DNA of 64,000 bases from Geobacter sp. (GTDB lineage Bacteria > Desulfobacterota > Desulfuromonadia > Geobacterales > Pseudopelobacteraceae), in contig PJFB01000013.1 of the NCBI GenBank assembly GCA_003574895.1, positions 1 through 64,000 of the forward strand, given 5' to 3'. The notes beneath the pieces were generated by a model. That model worked only from the letters and a program-made list of their open reading frames with translations. It was not told where the DNA came from and made no database searches. Both the position numbers and the translations under genes were made by a program. This document shows, one piece after another, positions 24,510 to 34,541 of this stretch (position 1 is its first letter; each line of letters opens with the position of its first letter).

Positions 24510-25401
24510 TCACTCCTTACTGGTTTTAAATAATCTATGGTTGATCGAGCCGTTACTATCTTTAATAAATTCAAAAGTTCCTTTTCGTCCCCCATACTCA
24601 CCAGGTATCTCAAGCATTTGTCTTGTTAATCCATCGCCACCCCGAATTGTAGATACAACACCATCTGACTCTAAATGCTTTAACGCTTTCGGGAAAAGCA
24701 TGAAAATCGCCTTGTTTCATTTGTTTGAGAACTTTATTAGTATATTTTGTGCCTTCAAAAAAACTTTTACTCTCATTTGCGCCCAATCTGCCAAGTATGG
24801 ATTCTGTAAGACGACCAGTAACAAATCCACCTGTTTCCAACAGTGCAACTCCACCAGCAAATTCAGCGATGGACTGAGAGTGTATAGTAGATGTGCTTTT
24901 AAACTCAGGTGCATTCGCAACGCTCGGAAGAAAAAGATTAGCCATTCCTGCTAGAAATAGAGAGATGGCTTCATTACCATTAGGGTCAATGTAACGATAA
25001 GGATTATTCAACCCATACGTATAAACATTCAACCGCTGAGGATTAAGCAGCAGCCTCTCATTGGTCTTACCGGTCATAGGGTCTACCGCCCTCACCGGAT
25101 CGACAGCAGTAAACCTGCCGATCTTTGCATCCTCATATCTGGCACCGAAATATGACAACCCAGTCTCTTCGTCCTTCTCCTTGCCGACAAAACGTTTGTC
25201 ATTGGCAGCAGACCCGGTAACCGCATGTTCTTCTCCGAAAGGTTTATAATCTGCCTTCCAGACAACACTGCCATTGGAATCGGTCATCGACAACGGTGTC
25301 CCCGCCGGATCGGTATGGTAGAAAAATACCTGTTCAGATGCGAATCCTGTCGATGAGAAGCAGAAAAACAACAACATGGTTAGAATGGCTCGAAGGGTCA
25401 C
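24510..25401 (-). pseudogene. Second mini-Rhs toxin gene, frameshifted in the tip
   Basis: From the GTG at 25401 (GGGAGG upstream) the frame gives the same signal peptide and Rhs core as the protein at 22564-23454, with only a few changes over about 135 residues. A different tip follows (AGMANLFLPSVANAPEF...). The frame runs through GDFHAFPESVKAF and then continues out of frame. The correct continuation (ESDGVVSTIRGGDGLTRQ ... SINHRLFKTSKE) is in the next frame and ends at 24510. One extra base near 24671-24697, possibly in an A-run, explains this. It may be a decayed toxin, a phase-variable site or an assembly error. Confidence 0.8.
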
Positions 25402-25489
25402 GGTGCCTCCCTGGAATAATATCAACTCACGCGTCCATATAAATACATTAAGTTGCGCGAAAACCTACCACCAGAAAACATTAAAATCA
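24977..25489 (-). repeat. Duplicated mini-Rhs 5' block
   Basis: About 510 bases, from before the GTG start to the end of the Rhs core, are nearly identical to roughly 23030-23543. Similarity extends into the upstream leader (GGAATAATATCAACTCACGC) and stops where the toxin tips diverge. Boundaries are by eye. Confidence 0.8.
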
Positions 25490-25775
25490 ACTATACACCT
25501 GGAGCAGTGTTACGGGTGGGCAAAGCTGTAGGTCCCGCACATCCGCAACGCAAGTAGGCAAGAATGGAGAGTGCAAGGCAGAGGCCGGGCAGACGGGATT
25601 TGAAGGGATACGGCTGCAAGTAAAACTCCGACGACATGCAATACGTCTAGCTGGATCGGGAATCGGTCGCTATGGTCGGATACACTCCCCATGGGTTGCG
25701 TATCATAAAAATAGCCCGCCGGTCATAGGCGGGCTATTGTGAAACCATCATGGTGACGATAGCAAATTTTGCAGG
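25402..25775. other. Intergenic region between Rhs cassette and fdh operon
   Basis: This contains the upstream part of the duplicated Rhs block, about 200 bases with no recognised feature, and the fdh operon terminator at 25711-25737. No gene was seen. Confidence 0.4.
25705..25737 (-). terminator. Intrinsic terminator of fdh operon
   Basis: The stem ATAGCCCGCC / GGCGGGCTAT has a seven-base loop and is followed on the minus strand by a TTTTT run. It lies about 40 bases after the fdhE stop codon. Confidence 0.92.
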
Positions 25776-26699
25776 TCAATGGGTGCCCGGGTGGATAAAC
25801 AGGTTCGGGCCGCCGCGCGTCTTGCCCTTGTTGTCCATCAGCATATCCAGGACAAGGGTGGCCAGATCGTCGGCCATCGCCTCCATCCCGGAGTCCTTTT
25901 CCAGGTACAACAGCTTCAGGTAAGTGCCGCAGTCAACGCAACTCTCCACTTTGATGGCACCGTTGGAGCCTTCGATGGTGTGGTGTTCTATTCCGCCGGT
26001 GGATGCGCAGTTGCTGCACTTGATCCGCACCATGTGCCACTGCGAGGCGCAGAGAGAGCAGCAGAGGTAGCGCAATCCCTGCTCTCTCCCGCCGCTGCGT
26101 ACGACACCTGCCATCGGGTATGATCCGCACACCGGGCATAGCCCCCCCTCTTCCAGGCGGGCAACCGCTTGTTCCCCCAGCCCCGACGCCATATGCACCC
26201 AATAGACCTGCAAAGCGGCAGCCACAAAAGGCAGCTCCTGGGGCAGAATGCCACTCAAATCCCCCGCCAGAACCCGATCAGCCAGCTCCTCCAACCCGGT
26301 TTCACTCACCAGCGCCAAGCCTGCTGCAGTCTCCTGGGCCGCCATTGGCAGGGCAGCCTCAGTCATCCGCTGGAGGATCGTGGCCAGCCCCTCCCGCCAG
26401 GCCTGGTCCCGGGGCCAGGAACGGGCAGCCAGGAGCGGCATGCCATGGGCGCGGCAGAGCGCCTGTTCCCCTGGATCGGGCAGAGGCAACGCCGGGAACA
26501 GGTCCAGGGCCACCTGCTGGGCATCCGCAAGCAAGGCCAGAAAGGCCAGGTACCCTCCAAGAGAGTGCCCCTCGGACAGATGACGGAGCCGTTCGGCGCG
26601 GAGGGTGAACAGGTCCCGGCCAGGGAGGCGGACAAAGCGGATCTCCCCCACCGGCGCTTCCATCCGGCCTGGCTCAGGGATGCGGGTTTCGGTATTCAT
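25776..26699 (-). CDS. fdhE: Formate dehydrogenase accessory protein FdhE
   Basis: A 307-residue cytoplasmic protein needed for activity of exported Sec/Mo formate dehydrogenases; in E. coli FdhE binds the catalytic subunit through rubredoxin-like sites. The cysteine motifs CPVCGSYP, CCSLCASQW, CSNCAST and CVDCGTY are all present in the C-terminal half. The ATG at 26699 overlaps the stop of the cytochrome b subunit (ATGA); an earlier in-frame start would overlap that gene further. It is the last gene of the operon, before the terminator. Confidence 0.92.
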   Translation of the reverse strand: MNTETRIPEPGRMEAPVGEIRFVRLPGRDLFTLRAERLRHLSEGHSLGGYLAFLALLADAQQVALDLFPALPLPDPGEQALCRAHGMPLLAARSWPRDQAWREGLATILQRMTEAALPMAAQETAAGLALVSETGLEELADRVLAGDLSGILPQELPFVAAALQVYWVHMASGLGEQAVARLEEGGLCPVCGSYPMAGVVRSGGREQGLRYLCCSLCASQWHMVRIKCSNCASTGGIEHHTIEGSNGAIKVESCVDCGTYLKLLYLEKDSGMEAMADDLATLVLDMLMDNKGKTRGGPNLFIHPGTH

Positions 26700-27328
26700 T
26701 TGCCCCCTCCGGTCATCTCCCGGAACCAAGCCGGATGATGCTGTTTCGCCCAGGCCTTTCTGACCCGGCCGAACAGCATGGCGTCGATGCTCTCCCTGGT
26801 CCAGATGGCGAGGTAGATGTGACCGATTATGAGGGCGATCATTATTGCCCCTGCTGCCGCGTGCACCACGGCTGCGAGGCGGACCAGGCCAACCGGGAAC
26901 AGGAACGAGAAGTAGGCGCGCCAGATAACTAAGCCGGACAGCACCAGCAGCACCATGCAGACCACCAGCGACCAGAACATCAGTTTCTGGCCGCCGTTCA
27001 GCTTGCCCGCCTCCGGCATGTTCCGGTCATCGCCGTTTATCATCTCGCGCATGTGGCCCAGCCATTCCCTGTCGGTCGGCGTCATGATGGAGAGCCGCCG
27101 GAACCGGAGAAACATGCCGCCAAAGAAGATGATCATCCCGGCCCCGAAAAATGGATGGAGGATGCGTGTCCAGACCCCACCGCCAAACAGCTGATTCAGG
27201 GGGTAGAAGAAGGGATGGAAGAATGCCAGCCCCGACAGGGCCAGCAGAAAGAACGTGATGGCAACCAGCCAGTGGTTGACCCGCTCCGATGCCGTAAAAC
27301 GGAGCAGTTTATCGGAGTCATTTTTCAT
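26696..27328 (-). CDS. Formate dehydrogenase cytochrome b subunit (gamma)
   Basis: A 210-residue integral membrane dihaem cytochrome b of the FdnI/FdoI family, which passes electrons from the beta subunit to the quinone pool. It has four membrane helices with haem-ligand histidines, in [11 protein letters not shown] (helix 1), ILHPFFGAG (helix 2), [12 protein letters not shown] and LIIGHIYLA. The ATG at 27328 has AAGGAG seven bases upstream and lies 11 bases inside the fdhB frame. The length matches E. coli FdnI (217). Confidence 0.9.
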   Translation of the reverse strand: MKNDSDKLLRFTASERVNHWLVAITFFLLALSGLAFFHPFFYPLNQLFGGGVWTRILHPFFGAGMIIFFGGMFLRFRRLSIMTPTDREWLGHMREMINGDDRNMPEAGKLNGGQKLMFWSLVVCMVLLVLSGLVIWRAYFSFLFPVGLVRLAAVVHAAAGAIMIALIIGHIYLAIWTRESIDAMLFGRVRKAWAKQHHPAWFREMTGGGK

Positions 27329-28199
27329 CTTCAAACTCCTTTTCGATCTTCTCCGAGACCTCTTTGGGCCCCGTGGTCACGTAGTGGAAAAACGCGCCGG
27401 CAGCGACCGCTGCCAGGGCAATGGAGGCCACCGGCTTGGCAGCACCCTTCCAGAGTTCGACCATCGGCCCAATGGAAGGATTCCCGGGGAGGCCGCTGTA
27501 AAGTTCAGGTCTGTCGGCATGTTGCAGCACATACATCACATGGGTGCCGCCAACCCCTTGGGGGTCGTAGATCCCGGCCTTGGCAAAACCCCGCTCCCTG
27601 AGGTCTGCGATGCGGCCTTCGGCATGGTGGGTCATCGCCTCCTTGGTACCGAACACGATGGCCCCGGTGGGACAGGTCTTGACGCAGGCCGGCTCCAGCC
27701 CCACCGCAACCCGGTCGGAGCAGAGGGTGCACTTGTAGACCTTGCTGTCCAGCTGCGACAGGCGGGGGATATTGAACGGGCAGCCGGTGATGCAGTAGCC
27801 GCAGCCGATGCAGTTTCCCTCATGGAAATCCACGATGCCGTTGCTGTACTGCACGATGGCGCCCGGCGCAGGGCACGCCTTGAGACAGCCCGGTTCGGCG
27901 CAGTGCATGCAGCCGTCCTTGCGGATGAGCCACTCCAGGCCCCGGTCCGTTTCCACCTCGGCGTAACGCATCACGGTCCAGGAGTTCGCGGTCAGGTCAG
28001 GTGGGTCGTCGAGCACGCCATGGTTGGTGCCTATGGCGTCGCGGGTATCGTTCCACTCCATGCACGCCGCCTGGCAGGCCTTGCAGCCGATGCATTTGGA
28101 GATATCGATCAGCTTGGCCACCTCCTGGGTGTGGCGCTGGCCGGGCGATGGGGTGGTGGTGGCGGAACAACGGGTTATGTCCAATGATTGCAGTGCCAT
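27318..28199 (-). CDS. Formate dehydrogenase iron-sulfur subunit (beta)
   Basis: A 293-residue subunit of the FdnH/FdoH type with four [4Fe-4S] clusters. The cysteine groups are [36 protein letters not shown] and CTLCSDR ... CVKTCP. A single C-terminal membrane helix ([16 protein letters not shown]) anchors it, with the clusters outside the membrane, carried there by the Tat-exported alpha subunit. The ATG at 28199 has GGAG nine bases upstream. A palindromic element separates it from fdhA. Confidence 0.92.
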   Translation of the reverse strand: MALQSLDITRCSATTTPSPGQRHTQEVAKLIDISKCIGCKACQAACMEWNDTRDAIGTNHGVLDDPPDLTANSWTVMRYAEVETDRGLEWLIRKDGCMHCAEPGCLKACPAPGAIVQYSNGIVDFHEGNCIGCGYCITGCPFNIPRLSQLDSKVYKCTLCSDRVAVGLEPACVKTCPTGAIVFGTKEAMTHHAEGRIADLRERGFAKAGIYDPQGVGGTHVMYVLQHADRPELYSGLPGNPSIGPMVELWKGAAKPVASIALAAVAAGAFFHYVTTGPKEVSEKIEKEFEDEK

Positions 28200-28228
28200 G
28201 GTTATTCTCCTAAAGGCCAAAGGCCATG

Positions 28229-28328
28229 GAACGCGGATCAAATCTGATTTGAGCGGATTCTCACTGATCAAAAACAGGCAACTTCAAAAAATCTGCGTTC
28301 ATCCGCTCAATCCGCGTCATCCGCGTTC
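28229..28328. repeat. Imperfect palindromic element between fdhA and fdhB
   Basis: The arms (28229-28258 and 28301-28328) begin GAACGCGGAT and end GAGCGGAT on complementary strands, with a mismatched middle. The segment resembles dispersed intergenic palindromes seen in many bacteria. As RNA it would form a large hairpin inside the operon and could set the fdhA:fdhB ratio. Confidence 0.65.
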
Positions 28329-28346
28329 TATGGCAACTTCTTTGGG

Positions 28347-31300
28347 CTATGCCTTCTCTATGTTGACCAGGAACGATTTGAACTCCGGGGTCTGGGTGTT
28401 GGCGTCACCCACGAAGGGGGTCAGGGTGTTGGCCAGATAGCCGTCCTTGGCAATGCCCTTAAAACCCCAGTGGATCGGGATACCCACATGGTGAACGGTC
28501 TTGCCGTTGACCTGCAGGGGCTTGATGCGCTTGGTCACCACTGCTATCGCCTTGATGAAACCCCGGTTGGACCAAACCTTGACCCAATTGCCCGCCCTGA
28601 TCCCCTTTTCCCTGGCCAACTCCTCGCTGATCTCCACGAACTGCTCCGGCTGCAGGATGGACGACAGCCGGGTATGCTTGGTCCAGAAATGGAAATGCTC
28701 GGTGACGCGGTAGGTGGTGGCGGCATAGGGAAACTCCCTGCTCTTGCCAAAGGCCTCCAGATCGCCCTTGAACACCCGGGCCGCTGGATTGCTGACCACC
28801 TTCGGGTGCAGCGGGTTGGTGTCGATGGGGGTCTCGAAGGGCTCGTAGTGCTCCGGGAACGGCCCTTCCGCCATCTTGTCCAGGGCAAACAGCCGCCCCA
28901 CCCCTTCCGGCTGCATGATGAAGGGGTTCATGCCGTCGCCAGGGGCGGAATCGGGCTTGAAGTCCGGTATGTCGGCGCCGCTCCACTTGGCCCCGTCCCA
29001 GCCAATCAGCTTGCGCTTCGGGTCCCACGGCTTGCCGGACGGATCGCAGGAAGCCCGGTTGTACAGGACGCGCCGGTTGGCCGGCCAGGCAAAGGCCCAG
29101 TTGAGCGTGGTACCCAGGCCCGATGGGTCATAATTGTCCCGCCGGGCCATCAAGTTGCCCTTTTCTGTCCAGGCTCCGGAATAGAGCCAGCAGCCGCAAC
29201 TGGTGGAACCGTCGTCCCTGAGCTGGCCAAAACCGTCCAATTGCTGGCCTTTCTTGAGCAGTACCTTGGTCGGGTCCTTGGGGTCGGTGAGGTCAGCCAG
29301 AGCCTTGCCGTTGTACTCCATGGCCAGCTCCTCGGGGGCAGGCGCATGGGGAAGCCAGTAGTCCCAGGTAAGATTCAGGATCGGATCCGGGAAGGCGCCG
29401 CCTTCCTTGCGGTACAGGTCCCGCAGTTTGAGGAAGATGCCGGCGATGATGTCGGCATCGGGCCTGGCATCCCCCGGCGGCGGCGCACCCTTGTAGTGCC
29501 ATTGCAGCCAGCGGCCGCTGTTGGTGAGGGAGCCGTTCTCCTCGGCAAAGCAGGTGGAAGGAAGGCGGATGACCTCGGTCTGGATCTTGGCCGGGTCCAC
29601 GTCGTTGTAATCGCCGTGGTTCTCCCAGAAGCAGGAGGTTTCCGTGGCCAGGGGGTCGATCACCACCAGGTATTTCAGCGTGGACATGGCCTTGATCAGC
29701 TTAGCCTTGTTGGGTATGGAGGCCAGGGGATTGAAGCCCTGGCAGAAGTAGCCGTTCAGCTTGCCCTGGTGCATCAGCTCGAACACCTGGAGCACGTCGT
29801 ACACCTTGTCCAGCTTGGGGAGCCAATCGTAGCACCAGTTGTTCTCCTTGGTGGCGGCAGGGCCGAACCAGGCCTTCATCAGGCTGACGTGGAACTTGGC
29901 GTAGTTCTGCCAGTAGGACATCTGGCCGGGCCGCAACGGCTTGAGGGCCCGCTTGGCAATGTAGCCCTGGAAGTCGGTCTCCTTTTCGCCCGGCAGGGTG
30001 AGGTAGCCGGGAAGCAGGTTGGACAGCAGCCCCAGGTCGGTGAGCCCCTGGATGTTGGAGTGGCCCCGCAGGGCATTCACCCCGCCCCCGGCCATGCCCA
30101 CGTTGCCCAGGAGGAGCTGCACCATGGCCGCGGTACGGATCATCTGCGAGCCCACCGTGTGCTGGGTCCAGCCCAGGGCATACATGAAGGTCAGGGTGCG
30201 GTCCGGCACCGAGGTGGTGGCGATTATCTCGCATACTTTGAGGAACGTCTCTCTGGGGGTGCCGCAGATGTTGCTGACCACTTCCGGCGTATAGCGGGCA
30301 TAGTGCTGCTTGAGAAGTTGCAGCACGCAGCGGGGGTGCTGCAGGGTTTCGTCCACTTTGGCGTAGCCGTCCGACCCAATCTCGTAGGCCCAGGTGGAGC
30401 GGTCATATTTGCGTGCCGCCTCGTCGTAGCCCGAGAACAGGCCCTCGTCGAATTTGTACCCTTCGGCCACGATGAAGGGGGCGTTGCTGTAGGCCTTGAC
30501 GTATTCGTGCTGGATCCTGTCGTGGGAGAGCAGGTAGTTGATCACCCCACCCAGGAAGGCGATGTCCGTGCCGGTGCGCAACGGCGCATAAAGGTCCGCC
30601 ACCGCTGCCGAGCGGGTGAAGCGGGGGTCCACCACGATGAACCTGGCTTTGTTGTGGGCCTTGGCCTCGGTCACCCATTTGAAGCCGCAGGGGTGGGCCT
30701 CGGCGGCATTGCCGCCCATGACGATGATGACATTGGCGTTCTTGATGTCCACCCAGTGGTTGGTCATTGCGCCGCGACCGAATGTGGGGGCCAAACTGGC
30801 CACCGTGGGGCCGTGTCAGACCCGGGCCTGATTGTCGAAGGCCAGCATGCCCAGGTTGCGGATGACCTTATGGGTGATGTAACCGGATTCGTTGCTGGAC
30901 GCCGAGGCCGCCAGGAAGCCGGCGGACACCCATCGGTTGACTGTGTCGCCGGCGGCGTTCCTGGCAATGAAGTTCTTGTCCCGGTCATCCTTCATCAGCC
31001 GGGCCACCCGCGTAAAGGCCTCATCCCAGGAGATGCGTTGCCACTCTTTGGAGCCGGGGGCGCGGTATTCCGGATACTTGAGACGGTTGGGGCTGTGAAT
31101 GAAGTCCACCAGGCCCGCGCCCTTGGGGCAGAGGGTGCCGCGATTCACCGGATGGTCCGGGTCTCCTTCGATGTGGAAGATGGAGGCTTCGGCATTTTTC
31201 GCCCTGTCCCCCAGGCTGTGCATGATCAGTCCGCAACTCACCGAGCAGTAGGGGCAGGTGTTGCGGGTCTCGCTGCTGCGGGCCAGCTTGAACTCACGCA

Positions 31301-31403
31301 CCTCTGCCTGGGCATCTGCCACCGGAAAGCCAAGCGCCACGACACTGGAACTGCCCAGACCACCGGCACAAAATTTGAAAAACTGCCTTCGCGAAACTTG
31401 CAT
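28347..31403 (-). CDS. fdnG: Selenocysteine formate dehydrogenase catalytic subunit (alpha)
   Basis: A 1018-residue Tat-exported Mo/W-bisMGD enzyme that oxidises formate to CO2. The frame is interrupted by an in-frame TGA at 30816-30818, which encodes Sec196. The context NQARV-Sec-HGPTVASLAP and the position are the same as in E. coli FdnG, and bases after the TGA can fold as a SECIS. The start at 31403 has AAGGAGG upstream and gives a twin-arginine signal (SRRQFFKFCAG). A [4Fe-4S] motif (CPYCSVSCG...C) follows at about residues 45-80, then the molybdopterin domains. The E. coli length is 1015. This gene heads the operon fdhA-fdhB-cytochrome b-fdhE. Its activity requires Sec machinery encoded elsewhere. 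Gene predictors that stop at TGA will split it in two. Confidence 0.95.
30775..30818 (-). promoter_or_regulatory. UGA selenocysteine codon and bacterial SECIS-like hairpin
   Basis: On the minus strand the TGA is followed by CACGGCCCCACGGTGGCC and a stem GGTGGCC / GGCCCCC with one mismatch around an AGTTT loop. Sequence and spacing resemble the E. coli fdhF and fdnG SECIS elements that recruit SelB. Confidence 0.8.
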
Positions 31404-31448
31404 TGCCACTCCTCCTTGGTCAGGATGTCGCCGGTTCAGTATATTCAA

Positions 31449-31476
31449 ATATTACCTTGATGTGCTTTGCTGTCAA
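31449..31476 (-). promoter_or_regulatory. Sigma-70-type promoter of fdh operon
   Basis: On the minus strand TTGACA (31471-31476) and TAATAT (31449-31454) are separated by 16 bases, about 45 bases before the fdhA start codon. This is a close match to consensus. Confidence 0.65.
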
Positions 31477-31579
31477 TTCCGCATGATTTTTTTTGATATA
31501 TCAGCCAACATGCTGAAAACGCGGCCATAACCTACACGACACAAATTTATGGCTCCGGCAAAGACGCAAGAGATTTCAG

Positions 31580-31616
31580 CAAAAAAAAATTGGGTACCCT
31601 GGTGAAGTACCCAATT
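31580..31616 (-). terminator. Intrinsic terminator downstream of cysNC
   Basis: The stem AATTGGGTAC / GTACCCAATT is followed on the minus strand by a long T-run. It lies about 175 bases after the cysNC stop, with a MITE-like element between. A sister hairpin occurs at 62136-62170. Confidence 0.85.
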
Positions 31617-31658
31617 CAATAATTTTGGCGATCTAACGACTGAGAGCTATTTTCTGTC

Positions 31659-31800
31659 CTGATTAGCACTAATCTGCCGCTATTGTCATTCCGGCAAGCT
31701 TTAAGCCGGAATCCAGACGTTAAACTGATTGAAAAACATAGATCCCCGATAGAACCATTCGGGGATGACATCTTTTTGCGGGAGATCAGTACTAATCAGG
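31659..31800. repeat. MITE-like element, copy 1 (142 bp)
   Basis: Imperfect terminal inverted repeats of about 18 bases (CCTGATTAGCACTAATCT and AGATCAGTACTAATCAGG) enclose two internal palindromes: TTCCGGC...GCCGGAA and ATCCCCGA...TCGGGGAT. The element is the same length as, and nearly identical to, 62369-62510, and is related in inverted orientation to 56816-56955. Its right end supplies the last two codons and the stop of cysNC. Confidence 0.85.
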
Positions 31801-33633
31801 TTTTCTGTTGATTTCCGCCATGATTTTCTCTACGCAATTTTCCGGTTTTATGCCACTTTCCAGTCGAACCTCAGGATGTTCAGGAGGTTCGTAGGCGCTG
31901 TCAATGCCGGTAAAATTCTTAAGTTCGCCCCGCCTGGCCTTTGCATATAAACCCTTCGGGTCGCGCCGTTCGCACTCTTCAAGGGAAGTGTCGACAAAAA
32001 CCTCTATGAACTCTCCATCTGCGAACAGTTCCCGCGCCATCCGGCGCTCCGAACTGAATGGCGATATGAACGACACCAGCACTATCAACCCGGCATCAAC
32101 CATCAACCGGGCAACTTCGGCAATCCTGCGGATGTTCTCAACCCGGTCGGCCTCGGTAAAACCCAGATCCCGGTTCAATCCGTGCCGCACATTATCGCCG
32201 TCCAGGATATAGGTATGACGTTCTTCGGCGTGGAGCCGTTTCTCAAGCAGGTTTGCTATTGTTGACTTGCCCGAACCCGACAGACCGGTAAACCAGATGC
32301 AGCATGGCTTCTGATGTTTTATCAACGCTCTGGCCTTGCGATCTATTTCCAGTGCCTGCCAGTGGATGTTGTTGGCACGTCTCAGGGCGAAGTCTATCAT
32401 CCCCGCCCCGAGCGTTTCCAGGGAGAGCTTGTCTATCAGGATGAATCCGCCCAGTATGCGGCTTACCGAGTAGGGTTCAAACGCCACGGCCTGGCTCATA
32501 CTGATATTGACAACGCCTATTTCATTCAACCCCAATGACCTGGCCGCCAGATGCGCGCCGTTGTTCACATCTTCTCGGTACTTGATTGCAGAAACCGTCG
32601 CCGTAACTTCCTTGGCATGCAGCTTGAGCAGATAGGGGCGCCCTGCCACCATTGGATGCTCGGACATCCAGAGCAGGCGAGCCTCAAACTGGTCAGCCAC
32701 TTGCGGCGGGTCAGCAGCAGAGACGATCATATCCCCGCGACTGACATCAACCTCATCGGCAAGCGTTATGGTTACAGCTTCGCCGCCAATGGCACATTCC
32801 TTATTCCCTTGCCAGACCACGATTTCTTTGACCCGGCTCTCGACTCCGGAAGGGAGAATACGTATCTGGTCACCCGGCCGCACCTCCCCTTGTGCCACCC
32901 GACCACAAAAACCACGAAAGTCCAGGTTGGGCCGATTGACCCACTGCACCGGCATGCGGAACGCCGAATGAACGGCATCCGCATCCGTCTCCACCGAATC
33001 AAGGTATGGCAGCAGACCGGGGCCCGAATACCATGGGGTCCGGGAACTGGTAAACACCACGTTATCCCCCTCCAGGGCACTGAGGGGCATGGCCTGTATG
33101 GACAGAAAACCGGATGCCTCGGCAAACTGGCGGAAATCGGCAACGATACTGTTGAAGGTTGACTCATTGAAGCCAACCAGATCCATCTTGTTGACGGCCA
33201 GCACTACATGGCGGATTCCCATCATCGCAACAATGCGGGTATGACGCCTGGTCTGCGTCAATACCCCCTTGCGCGCATCAACCAGGATAATGGCCAAAAC
33301 AGCAGTGGATGCACCGGTGGCCATATTGCGGGTGTATTGCTCGTGTCCGGGGGTATCGGCCACTATGAAACGCCGCTTGTCGGTAGCAAAAAAACGGTAG
33401 GCCACGTCTATGGTGATCCCCTGCTCCCGTTCGGCCTGAAGGCCATCCACCAGCAGGGCGAAATCGATCCGCTCCCCTTGGGTGCCGTACTGGCGCGAAT
33501 CGGTCTCAAGTGCTGCCAACTGATCTTCGAAGATTGACTTCGACTCGTGCAGCAGGCGCCCGATCAGGGTCGATTTGCCGTCATCCACGCTGCCGCAGGT
33601 GATAAAGCGGAGGGTACACCTATCAACGGCCAT
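31792..33633 (-). CDS. cysNC: Bifunctional sulfate adenylyltransferase large subunit / APS kinase
   Basis: A 613-residue fusion. The N-terminal GTPase part (CysN/NodQ) has GSVDDGKST (about 14-22), [12 protein letters not shown] and NKMDLVG. The C-terminal APS kinase part (from about residue 440) has [28 protein letters not shown] and [10 protein letters not shown]. With CysD it converts sulfate and ATP to APS and then PAPS, the sulfuryl donor. The gene overlaps cysD by one base. No PAPS reductase (cysH) is nearby, whereas a PAPS-type sulfotransferase lies 10 kb upstream on the same strand, so this copy probably serves sulfonation. Its last codons come from a MITE-like element. Confidence 0.93.
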   Translation of the reverse strand: MAVDRCTLRFITCGSVDDGKSTLIGRLLHESKSIFEDQLAALETDSRQYGTQGERIDFALLVDGLQAEREQGITIDVAYRFFATDKRRFIVADTPGHEQYTRNMATGASTAVLAIILVDARKGVLTQTRRHTRIVAMMGIRHVVLAVNKMDLVGFNESTFNSIVADFRQFAEASGFLSIQAMPLSALEGDNVVFTSSRTPWYSGPGLLPYLDSVETDADAVHSAFRMPVQWVNRPNLDFRGFCGRVAQGEVRPGDQIRILPSGVESRVKEIVVWQGNKECAIGGEAVTITLADEVDVSRGDMIVSAADPPQVADQFEARLLWMSEHPMVAGRPYLLKLHAKEVTATVSAIKYREDVNNGAHLAARSLGLNEIGVVNISMSQAVAFEPYSVSRILGGFILIDKLSLETLGAGMIDFALRRANNIHWQALEIDRKARALIKHQKPCCIWFTGLSGSGKSTIANLLEKRLHAEERHTYILDGDNVRHGLNRDLGFTEADRVENIRRIAEVARLMVDAGLIVLVSFISPFSSERRMARELFADGEFIEVFVDTSLEECERRDPKGLYAKARRGELKNFTGIDSAYEPPEHPEVRLESGIKPENCVEKIMAEINRKPD

Positions 33634-34541
33634 CAGAAATAACCCTCCTGCTTTTTCTTCTCCATCGAGCCTGGCTGATCAGAGTCTATCAGCCGCCCCT
33701 GGCGTTCCGAAACCCGGGCTTGGAAGGTTTCGGCAATAATCTCCTCCAGGGTGGCTGCCGAGCTCTCGATTGCTCCGGTCAGGGGATAGCAGCCCAGGGT
33801 ACGAAAACGCACCATGCGCATTTGCGGCAGCTCTCCAGGCTCCAGGGGCAGCCGTGCATCATCCACCATGATCCAGGTCCCGCCCCGCAGCACCACTGGA
33901 CGCTCCTTGGCAAAATAGAGCGGAACTATCGGGATCCGTTCCTGATGGATATACTCCCATATATCATGTTCCGTCCAATTGGACAGGGGAAAGACACGCA
34001 GACTTTCTCCCTGCCTGATTCTGGTGTTGTACAGGTTCCACAATTCAGGGCGCTGCATTTTAGGGTCCCATCGATGGCCAGATGAACGGAAGGAGAAAAT
34101 GCGCTCCTTGGCGCGGGATTTTTCCTCGTCGCGCCGCGCGCCTCCAAACACGACATCAAAACCATGAAGATCGAGGGCCTGTTTCAGAGCCTCGGTTTTC
34201 ATGATATCCGTGTAGTAAGAGGAGCCATGGGTAAATGGGGTGACACCTGCCGCCTGACCATCCCGGTTAACATGGGTCAGGAGCGTCATGCCGGACTCCG
34301 CCGCCATTCGTTCCCGGTGCAGGTACATCTCGCGAAACTTCCACGTGGTGTCCACGTGCAGCAGGGGAAATGGGGGAATAGCCGGATAGAAGGCCTTGCG
34401 GGCCAGGTGCAGCATCACGGACGAATCTTTGCCCATGGAATACAGCATGACCGGATTGGCCGCCCCAGCCACAGCTTCACGAAGGATCTCGATGCTTTCG
34501 GATTCGAGTTGATTGCCGCATGGGCGGATCAAGCTATTCAT
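33633..34541 (-). CDS. cysD: Sulfate adenylyltransferase small subunit
   Basis: A 302-residue PP-loop ATP pyrophosphatase that makes APS from sulfate and ATP in complex with CysN. Visible motifs are [17 protein letters not shown] (PP-loop, about residues 36-52), [27 protein letters not shown] and [14 protein letters not shown]. The length is standard. ATGA overlap with the permease gene upstream and one-base overlap with cysNC indicate one transcript. Confidence 0.94.
   Translation of the reverse strand: MNSLIRPCGNQLESESIEILREAVAGAANPVMLYSMGKDSSVMLHLARKAFYPAIPPFPLLHVDTTWKFREMYLHRERMAAESGMTLLTHVNRDGQAAGVTPFTHGSSYYTDIMKTEALKQALDLHGFDVVFGGARRDEEKSRAKERIFSFRSSGHRWDPKMQRPELWNLYNTRIRQGESLRVFPLSNWTEHDIWEYIHQERIPIVPLYFAKERPVVLRGGTWIMVDDARLPLEPGELPQMRMVRFRTLGCYPLTGAIESSAATLEEIIAETFQARVSERQGRLIDSDQPGSMEKKKQEGYF

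Noticed and set aside
30803-30830. Apparent frameshift or truncation splitting the formate dehydrogenase catalytic gene
   Set aside because: Both parts are in the same frame and the break is a TGA at the known selenocysteine position with the expected flanking residues.
28470-31460. 996-residue open frame on the plus strand opposite fdhA
   Set aside because: It is the antisense of a high-GC, strongly conserved formate dehydrogenase gene. It has no ribosome site and low-complexity Gly/Val/His-rich content typical of a shadow frame.
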